From: Diphasiastrum complanatum
Taxonomy: Eukaryota; Streptophyta; Lycopodiopsida; Lycopodiales; Lycopodiaceae
Length of the DNA stretch: 64,000 nt
Reading direction: 5' to 3'
NCBI GenBank assembly: GCA_029204225.1
Contig: CM055107.1
Location: 21,750,000-21,813,999 of the forward strand
The translations under genes were made by a program, and so were the position numbers. This document shows positions 13,131 to 25,800 of this stretch, piece by piece (positions within the stretch are counted from its first letter, which is position 1; each line of letters starts with the position of its first letter). The notes beneath the pieces are model-generated. The model did no database searches. It was not told the origin of the DNA and saw only the letters and a program-made list of their open reading frames with translations.

Positions 13131-14175
13131 CTAACCATAGTGTCTATAGTCACAGTTAAGAACTCTAAACTGTTCACAATCTAACTTGTCTAAATTTGAA
13201 AATATGTTTTTTCCATTGGTTACGAAGAGAGCAATCTTCTCATTGGATCTAGAATATGACCGCCATCTCCAAATTCGAATCAGGGAAAAAAGAAAAATGT
13301 ATGAATATGCATTCCCTCCACTAGAATGAAAATATGAGTGCCATCTCCAAATATGAACGTCATTCTCAGCCTTGTTCTTTCTTTTTGGGTTGAATCTGCA
13401 ATCGTATGCAGTCTGCCCCTTCTTCTTGTAGTGCATGCAAGGTATTGTTGGATTGAACTAGCATTTGTTGGCTGTATGGCCTGGTTTGTGACAGTGATCA
13501 CAAGAAGAAGATTGTTGATTCGAGGACTTTGTCTTGTCGAATCTGAATTTGTTCTTGTTTTTCTTCCTTCCATTTGTGAAGAGGGCCTTCTCTTGATCAC
13601 TGCTTCCTTCTCCTTCATCCCTCATCGGTCTCTTGTCAACAACAAGATTGATTGTCTTGTCGAATGTGACTCAGTATGAGCATTCTCAACGGCTGATAGG
13701 ACGTAGGTAGAGACTTCATGAAGTACATCAGTTGTTGTGGTGCTGGGACCTGGTGCTCCTGTCCTGATGAAACGATTTGAGCGAAGATCGTTCTGATCTT
13801 CTCAACATGCTGGTCTAACTGGTTGCCATTCCATCGTATGGATTGTAGCTAATTGTGAGGATGCATCACTGAAGCTGCAGTCCTCACTTCAGACTTCTGT
13901 TTTAATCTTTCTCATGTTGCATGGCTACTTTTGCAGTCTTCAATCTGCATGAGTAGATCTTCGTTAATGGACGAAACGATGATCGCCATTGCACGCTCAT
14001 CCTTTCTGATCCATTCAACTTTCCTCGAGTCTCCCTCTGGAGGCTGCACCTCTGAGAATTCGGTCACCGACCAGATGCCTTCGCCCTTCAGAAGTGTCTT
14101 GATTTTGAATTTCCATATCATGTAGTTTGCGCCATCAAGACAAATTGCTACTCTTGTCTGGATCGCTGTAGCCAT
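13131..14175 (-). pseudogene. Copia gag, frameshifted
   Basis: The start at 14175 gives a Copia Gag N terminus (LDGANYMIWKFKIKTLLKGE). Downstream frames carry a degenerate zinc knuckle (MHYKKKGQTAYDC, first cysteine lost), with at least two frameshifts between. The expected downstream protease and integrase are missing. It lies 64 bp beyond a primer-binding site, as a true gag should. Confidence 0.8.
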
Positions 14176-14226
14176 ATTGTGTTGTCTAGAAAATCACTGC
14201 TCAGATATCAATAGTGATAACCTGTA

Positions 14227-14239
14227 GGCTCTGATACCA
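14227..14239 (-). other. Primer-binding site for initiator tRNA-Met
   Basis: On the minus strand it reads TGGTATCAGAGCC and directly follows the LTR end (ACA). Confidence 0.85.
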
Positions 14240-14870
14240 TGTTACGAACGGGTTTGGATTGTATCGCGAACGTATTCGTTTCTTCGTATTTTCTTGTGCG
14301 GAAGCTTATAGGATCCTAGACACGCAACTACAGATCACAGAACAAATTTCATTCTAGCAATCAAGACAGCGGAAGACAAGGAGATGCACGAGATGGAGCA
14401 ACTATATTATCAGTTTAATTTTTAGAGCGAGATGGTCAGTGTCTCACTCGTTGGCAGACTTTCATGCACAGTTATTTTGTTTCTATTCTTTTTCTTTTTT
14501 GCTCTACTCACACACATTCTCTGTATGTATTTTGATCCAAAAAAAATAGTATATATCTCCATTGTGTGGAATTAACAAGATAGCTAAGCAAAGAATCACA
14601 AGACGCTAATCAACTAATTAGTTACTCTCCGTTATTGCTAGTCGTTTCAGCTGGGCGTGAAGTTTAAGACTCCACGCCCGTTGAGCTGCCAACTAGCAGC
14701 GTGAAAGATTTTCTTTCGTTTCATGTCGTGTCGTGTCTTTCTAGTCTTGGAGGCATGTTTGACTTTTGCGAATCATTCGACCTTCGAGTTTCGCTTCGCT
14801 TCGTGTCTTAGGATTTTCGAGATATGTTGACTTTCGTGTATTGTTCGCCATTCGACCTTCGCTTCGTTTC
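14240..14870 (-). repeat. Copia LTR shared between a pol end and a gag start
   Basis: On the minus strand the LTR ends in CA at 14240, next to the primer-binding site. Its other end is not clear and lies between about 14700 and 14870, after the RNase H end of a second copy. It contains an imperfect hairpin at 14653-14679 (GGGCGTGAAGT and ACTCCACGCCC). Confidence 0.6.
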
Positions 14871-15915
14871 ATGTCATGGCAAAGTTGCAGGAGTTCACCA
14901 TATCTAACACATGATAGCTTGACGGCTCCAAGACTACTCCTCTGTTTCTCCAACAGACTTTTGTCTAAGGCCTTTGTGAAAATGTCAGCAACCATGTCTT
15001 TCGTTCCAATGAAAGTAGTCTGCAACATTTTCTTCCCGATCAAATCCCTTATCAAGTGGTACTTGATTGCAATGTGTTTCGTCCTTGAGTGAAACACAAG
15101 ATCTTTGGTCAGATGTATTGCAGATGTGTTGTCCATCTGCAAAACCAGAGGTTCATTTCGCCCAGTTCATCAAGAAACTATTTGAGCCAAATTATTTTAT
15201 TGGCCATCTTTGCTACTACAACGTACTCTACTTCATAGGATGACTGAGCTACAATGGTCTGCTTCTTGTTGACCCAGAGAATTGCTGCACCTGACGTGAT
15301 GGTGCATCCTCCTGAGACACTTTTACAGTCGTCCTTGAGAGATGCCCAGCTAGCAACACTGTAGGAAAGCATCTAGAACCCTGCATCACGAGAATAACAC
15401 AAACCAAAATCTTTTGTTAATTGAAGATATTGCAAAATTCGTTTCACAATCTTCCAATGAGTCGAGCCTGGATTCGAGCCTGGATTCATGCAGAATTGGC
15501 TCATCCGGAACACGGCATAAGCAACGTCAGGACGTGTGTTATCTCTGCAAGGTACATCAACAATCCTATCAGTTTTTTGTATGGTGTAAACTGCATCAAT
15601 TCTCTCTCTTCTTCAGTCCTCGAACAATTTTTGTTCATCAGTACTGTTCCTGCAAGCATTGGAATATTCGCTCATTTGCAATTCAGCATCCCGAAATCTT
15701 CTAGAATTTTTTGGGTATATCTAGACTGATGAAGGTACAATTTACCTCCCTCATAGTCCCTGTCAATCTGTAAGCCAAGGTAACACCTGGGCTGCTCCCA
15801 GATCTGCAATCTCGAAATGTTTCGAGATGTCATTCTTCACTTCAGCAATAAGCTTCTCACTCTTGTAGAGTATCAGAGTGTCGTCCACATACACAGCCAC
15901 AATTTTGTCAAGCTA
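14871..15915 (-). pseudogene. Copia reverse transcriptase C-terminal half and RNase H
   Basis: From 15915 the minus strand reads IVAVYVDDTLIL (catalytic YVDD), ADLGAAQ, RYTQKILEDFGM, then RPDVAYAVFRMSQ. RNase H remnants are QSSYEVEYVVV, DNTSAIHLTKD and HSRTKHIAIKYHLI, with an end MVADIFTKALDK. There are several stops and shifts and a 12-bp tandem duplication near 15465. The upstream half of reverse transcriptase is cut off where the Gypsy sequence begins. Confidence 0.85.
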
Positions 15916-15924
15916 AGTAGCATC

Positions 15925-16920
15925 AAAATGACAAAAGACGAAAAAGTCTGTGACTACATTGAACGATTTAAAAGATTAAAAAGTCAGGTACAAGAACAAC
16001 CCACAGAGTCCATGCTCATAATTTGGTTCCTCGTTGGACTCCCACGATGGATACGACGTGAACTTCGTTCCAATGATGAATATACATCATTGAAACAAGC
16101 CATGTCTGATGCCATTCGGGAGGAAGACGAGGGCTCAGATGTCGATGAACCACATGAACGGCAAGCACATCGTGTTGTCCAAGAAGCTCGACCAAACGAC
16201 GAAACTCAAGAACAGTTGTGAAAAACACAAATGGAGTTGCTTAACCAGCAACACCAACAACAGATTGAGAAACTCACGAAAGAGTTTCAAAACACTCTTA
16301 AATCTATCCAAAGTTTGATGCCAGGTCAGTTACCCACTGGCCAAATCCACCATCGACGAGAGCACACGTGGTGCCCTCATTGTCGAGGTGCACACACTGG
16401 CAATGAGTGCCCTTCATACCAACCGGTCCCAGATACTTCCTAGATCAAATGTGAGATCTGCAACTTTATGGGACATACATCTCTTTATTGCTATTATAAC
16501 CCGAGGAACCAACCTCAAAATCAGTCAAGGGAACATTATCGACCTCCTCGACAACCGTTTGTTTCACAGAACCACCACACGCACTACCCACCACGCAACA
16601 ACCAAGTCCATATACAAGAGTTGCCCAGACAACCTAGACATGAACCTCAACCACAACTAGCGCTCTTAGGACCACCTCCAAGAGGACAACCTGATCTCAG
16701 AACACAAAAACATAGGCACCCTCGAGAGTCTGCACAAGCACATCTGGTAGAAAACTCCTACGATCACTCATATCATCCTGATGCAACACTTCCATCTGTT
16801 AGTCCTCACCATTATCAAACCGACAACTCATGCTCGTGCAACCGAGATGAGTATTCCACACCACCAGAAAACCCAGCACAGCTAGCCATCCAAGATGGTT
16901 ATGCTAGCTCAAATCCCTGA
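15925..16920 (+). pseudogene. Gypsy gag, C-terminal part
   Basis: One frame runs through TKDEKVCDYIERFKRLKSQV, the retrotransposon Gag domain end, and then two zinc knuckles, CPHCRGAHTGNEC and CEICNFMGHTSLYC. It is interrupted by TGA at 16219 and TAG at 16441, which fit CGA and CAG originals. The Gag N terminus is missing at the junction with Copia at about 15916. Confidence 0.8.
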
Positions 16921-17470
16921 AAAGGAGCAGTCCCTACAGGGACTTGAAGTATTATTTGACTTCCTACAAGCTCAACTCACCATGTCGTTCCATAGCGCAA
17001 TAAAATCCTTCACTGGGCTTCAACGTTATATCCATCGAAGTTTTCAATTGCCTACTATTCCTGATGACCAGTGGAAAATAGAAGAGATTCCTATGAATCT
17101 ACTGCACATAGGTGTTGCTAAGGGGACTAGCATCACCCTACCTTTGTCCTATAAACATTATCCCGCAGTATCCACTATTTTAGATAGCGGATCAGGCATT
17201 AATATAATGGCTTTGTCCTTGGCAAAGTCATGGGGCTTCCATACCCTCGATCAACCACGATATAAACTTCGCATGGCTGATCAACGAGTTACCGACCGTG
17301 CTGATCATTTGTCAAATATAAAAGTTTGAATAGCAGGTGTCAAATTTGTGATAGATTGTGTCATCTTAGATTTACCAGAAGATGCCAATACATGTAAACT
17401 CCTTCTTGATACACCTTGGCTCTAGAAGGCAGGTGTTGTCCAAGATTGGAAGCATAGCAAAATTACCTTT
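16895..17470 (+). pseudogene. Gypsy aspartic protease
   Basis: The site ILDSGSGINIMALS is a retroviral-type protease with DSG intact. After a TGA at 17327 the frame resumes with IAGVKFVIDCVILDLP, then LLLDTPWL, a TAG, KAGVVQDW. Such segments normally close the protease. A frameshift near 17470 leads into the next segment. Confidence 0.8.
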
Positions 17471-19814
17471 GGTAGTCATGGTTGACTCAACAGGCCATGT
17501 CAAGCCCGCCAAGGTATACGATGATTGGTCATCCACAACATATGACGAATCAGATAGCGTCCCGATTCAACCAAAAGGCCACTATACAAGATCCACGGAC
17601 ATAATCGATTGGGGTCATGCACTAGCCACTGTGGACTGTGCTGATTCCAATCGATGTCGTATCGAAACTGCTATAGAAGATGTGGATATTCTCTCATCTT
17701 CTACGGACATTGACACACCCATCATCCCCTTTATGATGATTGACCCGATTCCTATAGCATGGTGTCTAGGAGAATCTAGTGTCTCTACCGCCCATGTTTC
17801 GGAAGAAGGTATTCTTTCCATGCATGATGTAGAAATGATGGATGAACATGTACTCCTATATCTAGATGCACAACCTCATCCACCAAAATCAATTCCTCAA
17901 GAGATCAAGACCCCAGGACCGTTGGCTCACGTCCAACTGACATCCAAGATACCCAACACACAAGCATACAGGCCCAAACCCAAAGAATATACATAGGATG
18001 TGTATTCCGACGAAGTCTGGGATACAATCGACGACGATATGATAAGTGAGGCACCAACACTGCCCACCCAAAAACCACAAAACCCTTGGTTACAAAAAAC
18101 TCAAATTATTGATACAAAATTAACTGAACGTCAAAAACAAATGCGTGAGAAGCTTAAACAGCCGATCAAGCCCTTGTCTAAAGGGACAAAAACCAAACAA
18201 TCAGACCAAGCTTCCACCTCCAGCAGTGCCTCACCTCACATTATTCCCAAAGTCCCAGAAAACTTTGTGGAACCGCCTTTTGATCTTCCACAGAAGTTCA
18301 AAAAATTTGCACTGGATGACGTTATTATCCAGTTACCACAGCCACATCGGGAACCTACACCAAGTTCCAACTCCTTTGAAGGACCTGCTAAAACAATTCC
18401 ACTAAACCTTAAAGATCTTGACGAGGAGATAGATCGAATAGTTCATGTTGGTGCACATCTGTCATCAACCCAACTTTCTGATCTAGAAACATTACTTCGC
18501 AAATACAGGGATGTATTTGCATGGAATTATACATATATGAAAGGGATACCACCTGAGATAGTGGTCCATAGGATTCCTTTAGAAGACAAGGCTAAGCCTG
18601 TTAGGGCTAAACCTTATCGAAGTAACCTTGTCTATCGTGAGCAGATCGACAAAGATATTAAGAAATTGCTGGATGTTGGCTTCATTTATGAAGTTCAACA
18701 TATTGATTGGGTATCACCCATTGTGGTTGTACCCAAGAAAAATGGCAAGTTTCGTATCTGTGTCGATCTCAAGAACCTTAATGCGATTACAAAGAAAGAC
18801 CATTTTCCCTTGTCTTTAACGACCCAGATCTTAGATGAAATGGCAGGAGCTGAAACTTTCAGCTTCTTGGATGGATTCAATGGGTATTTCCTTGTTCAAA
18901 TAGCCCCTGAGGATAAACATAAAACGACCTTTGCCACAGAAAACAACGTTTATGCTTATAATGTTATGTCTTTTGGCTTATGCAATGCCCCTTCAACTTT
19001 CCAAAGAGTCATGCAACTAGCTTTCCAAGATCTGTTACACCGGATTGTGGAGATTTATCTCGATGATCTGGGTGTACATTCCTCAGCAGCTACGCACCTT
19101 GATGCACTGGAGAAAATCTTCACTCACTGTCGTAGATTTGGAATCTCACTAAACCCTAATAAATGCCAAATATGGGTCACCCATGGGGTCGTACTCGGTC
19201 ATATAATTTCAAAGGACGGTATTTCTACCGACCCGTCAAAAATCAAGGTTATAGTTGAAATGCCCTTACCTACAACAGTGAAGGAAGTATATGTCTTCCT
19301 CAGTCATACCAATTATTATCGCACCTTTATAATCGACTATGCCAGCAAGGCACATCTCGTTTATTTAGTTGTGGTAGATCCTCGCTGGACCGAAGAACGA
19401 ATTAAAGCCTTTGAGGAATTGAAAACAACCCTTACCACGGCTCCCATACTCCGCTCGTCAGATTACACGAAAGAATTCCATGTGCATACTGACGCAAGTA
19501 AGTATGCCATTGGAGGTCTTCTTGCACAATCGGACAAGTATGGGAAAGACTTCCCAATACGTTTCTTGAGTAGGCAACTGGTGCCTGCTAAAGTAAACTA
19601 TACAATCACCGAGAGAGAAGCATTGGCAATGGTCTATGCTGTGCAACAACTAGGACATTATTTACTAGGCCCGACCTTTGCATTCTACACTGACCATCAT
19701 GCCCTATTATATATAGTTAATAAGTCCTGTAAAACGGGACGTATCGCTCGATGGCTATTGATTTTAGAGGAATTTAATTTCCGCATAGTCGTTTGAAAAG
19801 GGACCCAACATTTT
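17471..19814 (+). pseudogene. Gypsy reverse transcriptase and RNase H
   Basis: After an acidic linker and a TAG at 17994, the frame is open to 19796. It carries the reverse transcriptase motifs WVSPIVVVPKKNGKFRICVD, FLDGFNGY, MSFGLCNAPSTFQ and YLDD (about 19057). Then comes RNase H (FHVHTDASKYAIGG, ITEREALAMVYA, FYTDHHALLYI). A single TGA at 19794-19796 stops it before GTQHFMANHLSR in the same frame. The large open stretch shows that decay here is mainly by point mutation. Confidence 0.9.
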
Positions 19815-21054
19815 ATGGCGAATCACCTTTCCCGACTACCAAATGCTGAAAAAGCAACTGCACCAGTCAACGATGATCTCCCTGATGCATGCCTTTTTCA
19901 GATTGATGCTACACCCTTATGGGCTGAGGAGATCACTCAGTTCCTAACAACAAGCAGACTCAAAGAAGGCCTGAGTACGGCGGCAAAAAGAAATTTTTTG
20001 CTAAAAGTAGCGCCCTTTCAGTTAATAGCGGGACAACTTTACAAAAGGGACATTGACGGTATAATTTGACGATGTGCTTACGAATCTGAGATACGGCCTA
20101 TCATATCTCAGGCTCATGAGGGTATTGGCAAGGCCACTTTCTGCTGAAGCCACAGCTAAGATTATCCTTCGAGCAGGATTATGGTGGCCATCTTTGTTTA
20201 AAGACACGTTTGCTATCATTAAAGCGTGTGATGTCTGTCAACGAGCCAAGAAAAATACCAAAGAAGACTTCAAGCCACTGACTCCCATTATAGAAGGCGA
20301 AGCCTTCCAGAAGTGGGAAATTGACTTTGTTGGACCAATCAGTCCAGCCGCAAAACATACCGAAGCTCATTACATCCTCATAGCCACAGATTACGCCACT
20401 AAGTGGGTTGAGGCTCGAGCAACGAAGGACACCAACGCCAAAACCGTCGCGCGTTTTCTTTACGAAAACATTATTACACATTTTGGCTATCCTATAGAGC
20501 TAGTTAGTGATCGCGACATGCATTTTTTAAATGTTGTCATTGATACCCTCCTACGCCATTACCTTGTCGTTCACAGAAAAAGTACACCGTACTATCCTAG
20601 ATGTAATGGCCAGGCAGAATCAACTAACAAGATGATCTGCAAAATCTTGACAAATATAGTTGAAACCAGTCGTTCAGATTGGGAAACAAAACTTTTTTCA
20701 GCTATCTAGGCTTACCGCACCACCCCGAAGAAAGCCACTAGGTGGGTTACCCCTTTCCACTTAGTATATGGTCAAGAGGCGGTAATGCCTGTCGAATTCT
20801 TAGTACCGTCACTAAGAGTCATGGAAGCGTTTTCAACAGATCTATGTGAAAAAGCTGCAATCAAACAAGAAGTCAAAACCAGCTTATTTATACATCAAAG
20901 AAGCACCCCGGCAAATTGAAATTCAGAAGTGAGGGACTGTATATTATTAATATAATTTTTTCTAATGGTGCAGTCCAGTTACAAACACTTGTCGTCAACG
21001 GTGGTCGTCTATAGCGGTATTACAAAGTGTTGTTTTTTGTTGACCCAATTTAAC
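19815..21054 (+). pseudogene. Gypsy integrase with C-terminal domain
   Basis: The zinc-binding part has AHEGIG and CDVCQRAK. The DDE core has EIDFVGPI, VSDRD and GQAESTNK. The C-terminal part continues with [24 protein letters not shown] and, after a shift, FRSEGLYIINIIFSNGAVQ to about 21050. Breaks are TGA at 20067, a one-base loss near 20140, TAG at 20706 (in place of TGG) and a further shift near 20890. Confidence 0.85.
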
Positions 21055-21433
21055 ATCTTTTTCCTAGTATCTATTTTACATTTTTTTTTCTCTTTTTATT
21101 TCCTTGCTTGTAATTCTCGTTTTGCATGTCTATTTTTAACCACGTTCCTTGTTTATACTTCAAACCATTAATCATGTACTTTCTATGCATTTTCTTTTTC
21201 CTAAAAATACTCATGGGTCATGGATGTTCTAGGTCCACAAAGGATAGGCTACACCATATGAAATGATTCTCACACTTTTAGCCACCTCACGTCTATCTAA
21301 CTGGTATCTCAAGCATACACACATTCCTGGAGATACACCTTTTTCATAAGAACTTCTACTCTGAGCCACAGTCATATTTTTCCCCTTGAAGTTCTTCACT
21401 TGCATCAAACAGGACCATTCATTCCTTATGGGA
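21055..21433. other. Non-coding spacer after integrase
   Basis: T-rich sequence without an ORF. I considered an LTR start at 20938 but the integrase reading continues through it. Confidence 0.45.
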
Positions 21434-21790
21434 TTTGTCAAATCTCAACTGACGGGATTCGCTCAAATCTCAACCAACGGGTTTTGTCAAATCTCAACCG
21501 ACTGGATTTGCTCAAATCTCAACCGACGGGATTCGCTCAAATCTCAACTGACGGGATTCGCCCAAATCTCAACCAACGGGATTTGCTCAAATCTCAACCG
21601 ACGGGTTTTGTCGAATGTCAACCGACGGGTTTTGTCAAATCTCAACCGACGATTTTTGTCAGATCTCAACCGACGACTTCTGTCAAATCTCAGCCAATGG
21701 ATTTCTATCAGATCTCAGCCAATGGATTTCTATCAGATCTCAACTGACGCAACTCCATCACATCTCAACCGACGCTTCAAATTCAAAATT
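21434..21790 (+). repeat. Minisatellite, core ATCTCAACCGAC
   Basis: About 13 units of 23-27 bp repeat the pattern AAATCTCAACCGACGGG followed by ATTCGCTC or TTTTGTC. Because the period varies, several frames stay open through it. These are not genes. Confidence 0.93.
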
Positions 21791-22469
21791 CAACGAGCAG
21801 ATACGTCCCATCACGTCCAAACCCAGCCGACGACGTCCATAAATGCCATCACCTCGATGCCATTCACACCTCAGTGAAGTGTGAATTCTAGAGTTCTCTA
21901 CCGACAATCTACTGGCGATTTTCTTGCTCATGTACACGATCCTGGCGCTCTCTCGTTCTGTGCATCTGTCATTGCTTCCACACCATCTCCACTGACTATC
22001 AGCCATCCTAGTGTGTTTCCCATTGAGAGCGCCATCACAAACCATCTCCAAACCTAACATCGCCCATGGAAGACAAACCATTTGAAACTTTCGCATGCTG
22101 AGGGGTAATGTCGCGCAAGCATTCAACACGCTTCCGTTACACTATTGAATATCACATTATAATCATAAACACTTTTCTTTCATCATCTCCATACATCCGT
22201 TCCCACTGAAAGCTATTTTCCTTACATCTCCCAATATCTTCATCCCTTCCACTTCTTCACGAACATATACCGACATCTTCTTTTTCCGAACTTCTACCTT
22301 CCATCGTTCTTATCCCACCTCATTCTATTCCCCCCCTTTTAGTTCACACCATACTTCGTTTTCCACACATCCTCCACACCGTTCTATCCACACACCTGTC
22401 TTCCCAACCTCAGTTCTTCAAAGTCCTTTCCTTTCGCACCATAACTCCCTTCACACAGATTCTCCATCC
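21791..22469. other. Spacer between minisatellite blocks
   Basis: C/T-rich sequence with no recognised gene. Confidence 0.4.
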
Positions 22470-22745
22470 CATCTCAACCGACGCCCTCCGCTCACATCTC
22501 AACCGACACCTTCCTCTCCCATCTCAACCGACACCTTCCGCTCACATCTCAACCAACACCTTCCTCTCCCATCTCAACCGACGCCTTCCCCTCACATCTC
22601 AACCGACACCTTCCTCTCCCATCTCAATCGACGCCCTCCGCTCACATCTCAACTGACACCTTCCTCTCCCATCTCAACCGACGCCCTCCGCTCACATCTC
22701 AACTGACACTCTCCGATCAAATCTCAACCGATGCCTGTTAACCCT
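22470..22745 (+). repeat. Second minisatellite block, same core
   Basis: About 11 units of 23-24 bp alternate between CTCACATCTCAACCGACGCC and TCCCATCTCAACCGACACC types, so a higher-order two-unit arrangement is present. The ATCTCAACCGAC core is shared with the first block. Confidence 0.92.
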
Positions 22746-22802
22746 ATCTAAAATCTCGACCAACACCTTTTTTCCAGAACCCTGTTTCCCAGTTTTTTCA
22801 TC

Positions 22803-25800
22803 ATGTCTACCAACCCTGCCTCCAGTTCTGATGACCCTGATGCCAATAAGCTCAACATCCAATTGTCCAAATTGGATATTACTGAAATGCAACACTGGTA
22901 CCAACAGGCAACATCCTTCTTTAAAGCCATTGAGTTCCAGATGTCTATCGTGACGGGATATCGAAGCCCGTACCTCGTGCATATGATATATGCCAACTAC
23001 AATGCTACAACAAGGTTGTGCCAGCTAATAGTTCCTCCTGTGAGGAACTATGTTTATAACATATCATTTGCACCGGCCGACTTGCAACCTTTTGGGTTCC
23101 CACGAGGACCAAATGCTGTCACCAGGACACTTCAAAAAATCGAACAGACAACATATTTTAAATTTATTGATCCCTCTGTGGACAAGTGGAAAAACAAGGA
23201 CGGGTACAGAGTTGAAGCAATCAATGACCCACAACTACAAGTGGCATGTGCGTACTTGACAAAGTGCACACAACGACCAAGAACCAAGTTGTAGAGAGTA
23301 CCCATGTCCCTGTTTCACATGATGGCAGATTCACGACTGCATGCCCAGAACCTCTAAGATTGGGCATAGTTTGTTTTGAACTGCCTTCATGAGTGCCTTA
23401 AGAACAAGCAGCCGATAACAGTACTAGGATATCTTATGACAGATATCACTATTCACCAAGTACAGAAAAAGGCCAAAGCTTCAACAACACCTACAGCTTG
23501 CGGACAAGACATGGGACATTCCCATTGAGTCAAAAAAGTCCAAGCGTGCACGATCATGGGCTACTTCACCATTGGGTTCTCAGCCTAAAAGAGTCAACAC
23601 CAGCATTCTCCCTTTGGTACAGAAGCAAAGAAGCCCACAACCGGACCCACAAGCAACCGCCGAAGCTCAAGAGGCCGATACCTTTAAGGCCCAGTTGCCA
23701 GACACAAGGCAACAAAGGATGCAAAGAAAGCTTCAGACTAGGAGCACATCACCAGCAGGATCAGTCTCAGATGATTCCACTTCTGATGATGGAAGCCCAT
23801 CCACAGCCTCACAACAACACTCGTCACCCTCACATGTCATCGATGGGGGTGATGGGGCAATGACATCTACAACAGCCCCAGATATGACAACATCACAACT
23901 TGCTGCTCAACCAGACAAAGTCACCACCCCACCCACACTAATTACCACGCCAACGCCCCCGACGTCACCACATGCACAAGTTTTGGGGGGGGGGGGGGGG
24001 GGGGAGGAGGAGGGAGTTCCAGTCCCCAAGACACGGAAGCGGCTCAGCAACCACAAGATCAACAACCACAGGCCCAACAAGTCCACACATTGGACACATC
24101 ACAATATTTTAATGATGCGGACCTGATGGAGATAAGCAACGACGAGCCAGAGAAGGTGGAGCAGTCAGGAAGAAGTCTGACCCCTCTACTAACCACCACC
24201 ACCACCACCACAACAACAATTACTAACATCATCCCTCCACTACCTCCACCTCCATCTTCAACTCTAACACAACATCTATTTTATGGTTTAGCATCACCAT
24301 CCCACACTCTTGATCAGTACCCAACCCTCGCTAACCCTGAGAAGCTCACCGAAGCAGCCAAATGCTCAATGATCGGCCTATCCGAAATAAGCTACCATAT
24401 GCATTGGTTGATAAAACCATATCAAATGTTCGAGAACAAGGTCTAGCACCAAGACCAAGAAATTACACATCATCAGAGGCTGGCCAAAGAAAAAGAAAGA
24501 GAGATAGTGGAAATCAAATCCGTGATGGCCGGACAGAAGACCACTCTGGAAGAGGTCCAACAGCAACTGAAGCACCAGATGGTCCAAATCGACCAAGTAC
24601 AAGACGGATCATCGGGGGCAATGACAGTCGATGCTCCTCTAGTCAAGCTTGAGGATATACAATTCTAGGCCCCACAGGTCTCAACCATCCGGATGGAAAA
24701 GTACGTATGTCTGATCCAAAAACGAGAGGCCGAGAAGAAAGTTTTTTGAAAATATTGTGGCCAAGCAAGAGAAGATCATCCTGGAGTCCCAGAGGCAGCG
24801 GAAGACACAACGAAGGCCCTGCAGCAAGTCTTGGACAAGGTGAACCAATTGTGGGACACGGCGTGCAAGGACCAAGCAGGTGCTCATTCAAAGAAGCCAC
24901 GAGACGATGATGAGAATGATGGAGCAGGGAATCAGGACGGACAAACCTAACCATCAGACGGTAGCTCGGGATCAGGTGGCCAGAGAACTGATGCTGCTTC
25001 CAGGACTTTTCTCCATCTCCCTCCCACTTTTAATCCCTCATCCTACTCCGCTTTTAACTTTTATGAGACATTTACTCCCACTTACCCTACTTTTTCATCT
25101 TCCCTCTCTCCACCACCTCCTAGCAAAATAATGGGCCCATCAAAAGGTCCAGTTGACACATACAAAGTCCGACGGGACGAGTTCCTTCAACAACTCCACT
25201 CCCCCGATGCGGCATATAACTTGTTGAACCCACCGCCTCCTAAACCTATTGTTCCCGCACCTCTCTCTCCAGATCACTCCCTCCCTGACCTTCCAGAAAC
25301 TAACACCGACATTGGGGGTGATGATGACTTCCTGGTTGATCAACGAAAAACAAAAGGTTTTCATCCAAGCAAGACACGGACGCAGCTGAGCCATCAACAA
25401 GTGAGAGAGCCAAAGAAAAGGATACGGGCAGCAAGGCCCTAGATGATTACCTGGCGAGGCCACCGCAACCGCGTAGGACAAATTTCCCTACCAGGCCTAG
25501 AGGCAAAATGGCGAACACCAAAGAGTCAGAGAAGTTCGAGAGAAAATATCCTCCCAACATGAGGGGAGGCAAAGAGGACATAGATCAAAGCCAATACTCC
25601 ACCAGGGCCGAGATCATTGCAGCATTACAACCGCAACCGAAGTGGCAAAATAAAGTCCTGAAGGATAACAGGCGGCTCCAAGAATACCTGAAGGCACCGA
25701 CATGGAAGCGAGTGGATCCCTTCTACATGCCACTCAAACGTAGAAATCCATGCCCGACGGAAAAGCCACGGGTGGAGTTGGTAAACTGGCCAGTCATTCC

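Noticed and set aside
15414-15729. Plus-strand ORFs of about 100 codons
   Set aside because: They are antisense to Copia reverse transcriptase read from the minus strand.
20938-21430. 3' LTR of the Gypsy element starting at 20938
   Set aside because: The integrase C-terminal reading continues to about 21050 in a shifted frame, and no second copy of this stretch exists in the window.
21386-21877. Protein-coding ORFs with NLNRR or QISTDG repeats
   Set aside because: They are readings of the ATCTCAACCGAC minisatellite in different frames.
22470-22745. CRISPR-like array
   Set aside because: Units are contiguous variants without unique spacers, and the DNA is from a plant nucleus.
24378-24954. 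Minus-strand ORFs of 68-103 codons
   Set aside because: They lie opposite the long plus-strand ORF with its coiled coil and show no motif of their own.
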